Positions 20,755-26,824 of a stretch of DNA of 26,824 nucleotides are shown here, in pieces. Made by a program: the position numbers and the translations under genes. The stretch comes from Syncephalis plumigaleata (taxonomy: Eukaryota; Zoopagomycota; Zoopagomycetes; Zoopagales; Piptocephalidaceae). Position 1 is the stretch's first letter, and each line of letters begins with the position of its first letter. The stretch lies in NCBI GenBank assembly GCA_025201365.1, contig JAIXMF010000173.1, positions 1-26,824 on the forward strand, given 5' to 3'. The notes beneath the pieces were generated by a model. That model had not been told where the DNA came from, searched no databases, and saw nothing but the letters and a program-made list of their open reading frames with translations.

Positions 20755-23652
20755 TAACCACAATGGAAAAGCAATGTCTTGCCTTTGCCCTTTCCCTTTT
20801 TAGCCTTTAGTGGTTGGGTATTATTGCCACCAGTAGATGCATTCGTCGCACTGGGGCGACCAGTTAACCATTCGGATTCCACTGGCTTGCCTACAATTGG
20901 ACGTGGTGGCCGTGTTACCGTTGGTAAGGCTGGGAAATCGGCGGTATCGTCATCACGTTTACGCACAATCGGTGCCATACCATTTCTAACTACATCGGAA
21001 GCCGTGCGTGAACCCGTCGTCTTTGCGCGATACGAGTCGGATCGAAGTGCGGATGGCCCAGCTGAACCGCCACTCGCAGAAGCATATCGTGCCGTGGGTG
21101 CAGTCTTTCCCCAAGGAGATGGCGAGTCGCCCCAATCTGGCTCGATTGTCTGAGCGGCTTGTTTCCCTGATTTACGCGATTGTGCATTATTCCAAGCACC
21201 GGTGCTTGACGATGCACCCGTACCAGGTCGACCTAACGTACTAGAAGTGTAGAAATCGGATGGTTGCAAATCAGGGAATTGTTTATCCTTGATTATAAAT
21301 GTAATTAGCAAGTTAGACAATCTATTAACATATATACAAATATTATCTACACTACTTACCACTGCTTGTTGATCCTTCCATGCCGTTAGTAGTTCCTGTC
21401 GTTTATTGTCGTTTTCCAGTTGATCAATGACAGCGGTGACAATCTTGCCAGTGAGTTGTTTGAATTCATCGTTCGTCAATTGAATGACACTATCAATGAA
21501 ATCTTTACTAGTGATTCTGTGCTTGAAATAGTCGGTCAACAGCATTTGTAATTGAACAAGTTTCACCGTACGATTATGGAATTTACTACGAAAACGATCT
21601 AATAATGGTTCCACCAATCTTGAAATCATCCATTTAGTATACGTAATTCTTAATTCAGCATCATCATACTCGTTTGATTACACTTACTTTTTAACTGATG
21701 GATCTATTTTTGGTTGTTGTATTACAGGCTGATTACCTAATGTTGGCCATTGTGGATTAGCGCCAGTTGTGCTACGCTGCTGTTGATTGTCACGATTTGC
21801 ATCGGGTCCTGTATTAATTGTACGCGGTGCTTCACTCAATTGTCCAAATCCAGCGGGTGCACGAATACGACGTGTTTCCGTAGAATCACGATCTCGTCTT
21901 GTACCGCCACCACCACCTCCTCCATCGCCACCTCCACCGATACTATTTGTACTAACTATTGAACCTGAACTGGATTCATCTGTAATACGTGCTCGTGAAG
22001 TAGCAGCGGTGTTTGTTGATGTACTTGGTGCTGATCGATAGCCATCCTCGTGTAGATTGTCTCTAGACATGGTAGATGTATTACCACCCTATTATGTATA
22101 TAACAATGTCATTAGTATTTAGCAATGGTGTATGTATTCATCTTTATAGTAATAAACATACCGTACGATCTGCTCGTGAATGATCTCCTCCTCCTCCTCG
22201 TTGTTGTTGTTGTCCTCCTCGTTGTCGTTGTGTAGGACTATGAGCATAAACGATGTCAATGTCAATCCGCCGTGCATTACGCTGTAGTGATCGTTGTCCG
22301 GTAGCAGCAGTACCGTGAACTTCGTGCTATTCATCAAGTAGAGCAAGAAAGAAATTAATGATATAGCACTACAAATGATCTTGCTATTTACCTCGTGTGC
22401 TTTCAAATCTATATCTGTAGAAAATACGACAAATTTACTCTCTAGACAGGATTCATACATACAAGGGAAATGATCTTGATGAAAGTGTTTTTCCTAAGTA
22501 ATAACAATCAATTAAGCTATCACATTTCACTAATCCTTCTACTACTACTACTACCACTACTACTTACTAGTTCTTTATAGTTTCTATAATATTGATGTCG
22601 TCCAGTACCGGATCTTACGCATAAATGACACTGCTCATGACGATCCCGACAATGCTCGTAGAGTTGATCGTCATCGTAGTAATCCTGATGACAGAATCCG
22701 CATTCTGGATGTCCTCGAAACCCGATAGATGTTTCGCGTGACACACCACGATAATGATCTCGTAATTGCGCTCGTGTAAATAATCGATGTTCAAATGGAA
22801 AGGCCTTTTTGAATTTAACACATAAATCACTAGAATTGACATCGATTAGTAAGCGAGGATTCGTAATCAATAAGCGTGCACTCACCAAAATGAAAGTCGA
22901 TGCTCATCACGTGCGTGCGCCTTTAACTTTCCCCAATGACTGACCACAGCCGTGCAACCCTCCTTGGGACAGCTAAACTTTAATAAACGAGTAGATTCGG
23001 CAAACGTCTCTTGATACTGATATCGAATACCGAGTGATGAGTCGACGCAGGCTGCTTCAGTATCGCCGAATGAACTATACTCGCGAATGGGATCTTCCGT
23101 GAATATCACCCAGGTTAGTTCCGTCTATATCGAATACAATAATCATCAGTATGATTAGTATCATATTAATAAGCATACATCATAGCCTACCTTACAATAG
23201 GCGCAATGCTTGTTCTTATACAAGGCGCGTAGACGTAACGAGCACACATGACATGTTCTATGCTCGCATTCACCAACTGCAAATATTTTTATCGGTTCGG
23301 TACAAATAAAACAATTGATATCGATATTTGCTTTTGAATCGGTTTCACTAATAGCTGAAGCAGTTTTAGAATAAGCGTCGTCGCTGTCATTTGCTATATT
23401 CTTTGGTCTACGATTTAGCTGGTTGTTTTGACCGGTCTTGTTTGTTGAGCGATTGCCGTTGTTGCCGTTGTTGCCGTTGCTGTTATTCGTACGCGGTTTA
23501 CGTCGACCACTATTAGATCGACTTTGGCTATTGTTATCACTGTCATATTTACTGTTCTCTCCGTTGGCACTCTTTGCAGTACTTTTGTAGTTGTTATTGC
23601 CACGGGTCTCTGGATGACTAGAAGGGGATTGGTTAGAATTAAGGGTTGACAT
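20754..23652 (-). CDS. ZNF598: ZNF598/Hel2-type RING E3 ubiquitin ligase (ribosome collision sensor)
   Basis: Eight minus-strand exons (23652-23191, 23124-22886, 22829-22568, 22493-22392, 22326-22162, 22088-21688, 21618-21360, 21287-20754) join in phase to 807 aa. After an Asn/Ser-rich start comes a RING finger at about 114-153 (CFIC...CEHRTCHVC...HCAYC). Then follow C2H2-type fingers characteristic of the family: FSCPKEGC...HWGKLKAHARDEH, CDLCVKFKKAFPFEH, GHPECGFCHQDYYDDDQLYEHCRDRHEQCHLC, and FPCMYESCLESKFVVFSTDIDLKAHE. The C-terminal half is disordered, with Gly runs, a PQWPTLG motif, a short helical segment (VEPLLDRFRSKF) and a Lys/Gly tail. ZNF598 (yeast Hel2) ubiquitinates 40S proteins at collided ribosomes and triggers ribosome quality control. 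A reading past the exon 4 donor and an earlier TTG at 23658 were rejected. Yeast would call it HEL2. Confidence 0.93.
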
Positions 23653-24679
23653 GATCAAACAATAAGTGAAAGGAGCGTATAACGGATTCCAACTGTAAAA
23701 CTAGAGGAAAATATTTAAGCACACACACACACACACACAAAAATAGTAATAGTAGTTGCAAGAAATAGAAATTGTTAAAGGAGCTTGCTTCCGTTGAATA
23801 AACTATTTCAATATCAAGTAGACTAGTAGTAAACAGCTGGATATAATGCTTGTCAAATAGATAGACTATCACAATAAACGAGACGATAGTAGTGTTTGTA
23901 AGAAAAAGTAGAACAATTGATGTGAATAATGGTGTACATGAATATTCGTTGATTTGCCTGCTTATAAACTCATCCAATGTGTTATTTGGGATACTTTATG
24001 AGTCAATCTGACACTAAGCATGTTGTATAGTCATTAAATAACCAGTACAGTACAGTTGTAATAATAATAGAACAATAGCACCTATATTGCATACATACAT
24101 ACATTAATCATTATCATTATCATTAATTAGCTTTTAGGAAGAGTGTTTATTAATATATATGATTGTCATCCTGCATTCTAAGAATGAAAAAGTGTGTTTT
24201 TTTTAAGAATCATCACAAGCATTCACACATTACAGGCGACTCATATTTATATATGACTCTACCCATCATTTCTATCTTACTACTATTAAGCAAAAGCAAG
24301 CGTATACATACAAATGAGTAAAACGACACAGTCGGTTCACATCATAAATACTAGACTAGCCAATCTAGAGACATCATTATTATCATGAATATCAATGGTT
24401 CAATGGGCATCCATTAACGATGTGATAATAACAATGCTAGAGGAGTAGTAGTAGTAGTAGTACGCTTGTGTAATAAGATAGAAACAACACGATTGAAATG
24501 GGAAAAGTTGAAGATAACAGCACAGGTGAAGTAATGAGAGAGGAAGGAGGAGGAGAGAAACACGCAATCATCGAGAGATACTAGAGGGGACATCATCATC
24601 ATCATCGGCATTATCGATATTATAACTAAAAGTTAGTACGATAATGGCAAGAAGAGGAATAATAATAATAAGCATCAAA
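23653..24679. other. intergenic region between the ZNF598-like and ADP/ATP carrier genes
   Basis: About 1 kb with no supported gene. It has a CA run at 23721-23739, TACA and TTATCA repeats near 24090-24125, GTA repeats near 24448-24462 and CAT repeats near 24591-24606. The open frames at 23639-23977 and 24414-24611 on the minus strand are low-complexity. Confidence 0.5.
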
Positions 24680-25728
24680 TTATTTGCTGAGGAACTTTTG
24701 GATTTCATCGTAGAAGGCCAATACCAAAGCACCACCAGTACCACGGAGGATGTTGGAGAAGGCACCACGGAAGAAGGCACGGTAACCTTCGGTGGCAGCC
24801 AACTTCTTCCAGCAGTCAATGGATGAGGTGTAGAGGATTTCACCACGACCGGCTTGCATCATCATACGACGACGAACGGTATCGAATGGATAAGAGATAA
24901 TACCAGCACCAGTAGTGACAACTTGAGCGATGGCCCAGTTCTGCCAGAAGGAGGCCTTCTTTGGATCCTTAATGAGCATGGACTTGGCAGTATCGAAACC
25001 ACCAAAGTAGGCAGCACGGTAGACAATGATACCAGCGACAGAGACGTTGAAACCTTGGTAGATACCGCGGAAACCGTCCTTCTTGTAGATGGAGCCAATG
25101 CATTGGCCGAGACCAGTGAATTGACGCTCCTTACCCTTACCGACATCGACGGCCATACGGGTACGGGCAAAGTCGAGTGGGTAGACGAAGAGGAGGGAGG
25201 TGGCACCGGCAGCACCGCCAGAAGCCAAGTTACCAGCGAAGAACTTCCAGAAGTCGGTCTTGGCATCCCAACGTTGGAAGATCTGCTTGTACTTGTCCTT
25301 GAAGGCAAAGTTCAAAGCCTGAGTTGGGAAGTAACGGATGACATTGGACATGTTACCACGCCTATATAGGAGGAAGGAAGTAAGAATAATGATTAGTATT
25401 ATGCATATAATAAACACAACTCATCTCATCTATTACTCTATAATAATAGTCTCGTCGTATATGTATTATACATATACGTTGCTATATGCTATGTTACTCA
25501 CCAGAAAGAGGCCATACCCTGCTCCTTTGGGATACGGACGAAAGCATCGACGATACCCTTGTATTGCTTGTCGGCAGCAATCTGGGTAGATGAAGCTTGT
25601 ACTTGGAGCAAAAGCTTCACGCGCTCAATGGGAGCGACGGCAGTCTTGGAGACAGCGGCCGAAACACCACCGGCCAACAAATCCGTGGCGAACGAGGTAA
25701 TTCCTCCCTTCTTCTTTCCTTCAGCCAT
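24680..25728 (-). CDS. mitochondrial ADP/ATP carrier (adenine nucleotide translocase)
   Basis: Two minus-strand exons (25728-25502 and 25361-24680) joined through GTGAGT...TATAG in phase 2 give 302 aa, the full family length. Three carrier repeats are visible, with signatures PIERVK (33-38), PLDFAR (137-142) and PFDTVR (234-239). The RRRMMM motif at 239-244 is diagnostic of ADP/ATP exchange across the inner membrane. The sequence begins [20 protein letters not shown] and reads more like animal carriers than yeast ones (for example [34 protein letters not shown] and [17 protein letters not shown]). G/C-ending codons dominate compared with neighbours, as expected for a highly expressed gene, which also creates long false frames on the opposite strand. 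A TATATAA-like sequence lies about 25 bases before the ATG. Confidence 0.96.
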
Positions 25729-26548
25729 GGCGTGTATTGTTCAGTTAAAAGAACTATATAAGTGCTTGTGCGAGGGGGGTATCAAGTGTAAAGAAAAAGA
25801 AAGAGTGGAACCAACCAACTCCAGAGCACGATATGCAAATATATAAAAAAGAGAGGTCGTCGCGACAATAACGAACGAGAAAAAGAAAAGCCAGCGCGGG
25901 TGGGCGGGCGGACGGGCGGAACCACTTGATAAAGCGCAGAAAAATCACACCGGAATTTTCCTTCTTCACATTCACACTAAAGCGACGTCGCGTCTTCCGG
26001 TTGGTCCGTCGTCGTTCATAGTTATCAGAAGGAAAGGAAAGAAGGAAAGAAAAAAAGAAGAAAACTAACAAGTGAGAACAGGGCTCATCTATACCGCATA
26101 CATACATCACGTATAACATATTCGTCCAAATGAGACTTTTGGTCCAATCAACGGTAGGCACGCAAACAAACTCGCATCCACTTTGCTGTAATAGTCTAGT
26201 AGAGCCGCTTGCCAAATCCGTTTGACGATTTGCTACTGCTATTATTCGTGGTGGCATTGTTCTACGCTAGACGACTGGCCCATTGAGGGTACTGCCCCTG
26301 CCAGCACTAGAAACTGTTGAGAGTGACAAGCATGGCGGACACACACCACCCGCACACACCGCCCATATTGTTAATATGATGTGATGATATTACGCGTATT
26401 TGTCCATTCATTTTTCCTCTTCTTATTTAGGCGGAGCATAATGCAAACCGTAAATTCCCTTGCTATTTAAATCTGCTACCGGCGAATATCGGATGTTCAA
26501 TTGATTGGTTAATGATGAATAGATAGCACATGTCCATGTTACTACGAT

Positions 26549-26570
26549 CATCATCATCATCATCATCATG
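26549..26570. repeat. (ATC)n microsatellite
   Basis: About seven tandem ATC/CAT units in intergenic DNA. Confidence 0.85.
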
Positions 26571-26661
26571 TGATAATTGTAATAGTAAATAACAATGTAA
26601 CAGATGCCATGGTAATAGAATCTAATATATCTCAATTTCATAATAGCAACCTTTAGTGAAA

Positions 26662-26678
26662 TGAATGAATGAATGAAT
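26662..26678. repeat. (GAAT)n microsatellite
   Basis: About four tandem GAAT units in intergenic DNA; a similar short GAAT run lies at 3111-3127 inside the TIR element. Confidence 0.85.
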
Positions 26679-26824
26679 TATATAGCAGTTAGTTTATCCT
26701 TATCATATCCAATCAATTTTCGTCACTCTTATTGCTAATCATGTTCACTCGTGTAAGATATCGAACAGCTTATAAGCCAACCTTATTTGTATCGATTATT
26801 CGATCAATGCATGTTACAAGATCG

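Larger units (their letters stand above)
25729..26824. other. upstream region of the ADP/ATP carrier and right-edge intergenic DNA
   Basis: No supported gene. 25785-26060 is purine-rich on the plus strand (pyrimidine-rich on the carrier's sense strand), as often seen in promoters and 5' UTRs of highly expressed fungal genes. A TATATA stretch occurs at 25838-25846. Simple repeats: CAT run at 26549-26570 and GAAT run at 26662-26678. The 167-aa minus-strand frame at 25754-26257 is composition-driven and overlaps the promoter region. Confidence 0.5.

Noticed and set aside
22119-22391. Continuation of the frame beyond ZNF598-like exon 4
   Set aside because: Splicing at the GTAAAT donor (22391) to exon 5 at 22326 restores the conserved family sequence; the run-on is intron and a wrong frame.
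24854-25369. 171-aa plus-strand frame
   Set aside because: Antisense shadow of the ADP/ATP carrier's second exon, caused by its biased codon use.
25754-26257. 167-aa minus-strand frame upstream of the ADP/ATP carrier
   Set aside because: Lies in a pyrimidine-rich promoter/5' UTR region with Phe/Leu/Ser runs and no family resemblance.
1-26824. CRISPR arrays, bacterial operons, rRNA or tRNA genes
   Set aside because: Spliced eukaryotic genes throughout; no spaced direct repeats, no tRNA box A/B pair and no rRNA-like stretch noticed by eye.

Overview
The window is nuclear DNA of an intron-bearing eukaryote. It is AT-rich, has short introns (about 30 to 150 bases, mostly GTAAGT or GTGAGT...TAG), compact intergenic spaces and much simple-sequence repeat. 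An MSS51-type MYND zinc-finger protein and a Yhm2-type citrate/oxoglutarate carrier point to a fungus, probably an early-diverging one. The ADP/ATP carrier reads more like animal proteins than like yeast ones, and the 7TM receptor is of the Dictyostelium cAMP-receptor class. I therefore say 'early-diverging fungus or close opisthokont relative' and do not name a genus.

Layout. 1-259: 3' end of an unidentified + strand gene. 491-2107 (-): MSS51 homologue, two exons. 2197-12885: a 10.7-kb element bounded by terminal inverted repeats of about 580 bp; the outer 285 bp look identical by eye and the element is flanked by a TA duplication. I see no transposase in it. It holds a gag-like ORF (fossil, - strand), the 3' third of a mitochondrial-type isoleucyl-tRNA synthetase gene with its introns (+), the 3' part of a CAMK/Chk2-like kinase gene with its introns (+), a degenerate internal copy of the element's own end, and purine- or pyrimidine-rich subterminal arms. 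12886-14070: no convincing gene. 14072-16542 (-): a 749-aa protein I do not recognise, low-complexity at both ends with an ordered middle, four exons. 16950-18220 (+): Yhm2-like mitochondrial carrier, six exons, divergent from the previous gene. 18509-19908 (-): cAMP-receptor-like GPCR, five exons. About 20075-20666 (+): a possible small gene, weakly supported. 20754-23652 (-): ZNF598/Hel2 E3 ubiquitin ligase, eight exons. 24680-25728 (-): ADP/ATP carrier, two exons. The remainder is intergenic.

The host genes are single transcription units, not an operon. Four loci concern mitochondria (MSS51, Yhm2, ADP/ATP carrier and the captured IleRS piece); I read that as coincidence of a gene-dense region. 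The most interesting object is the TIR element: it appears to have carried off 3' ends of at least two host genes at DNA level (introns kept), like Pack-type elements described in plants, and it ends about 90 bp upstream of the MSS51 start codon. All exon boundaries were derived by eye from splice motifs and reading phase.
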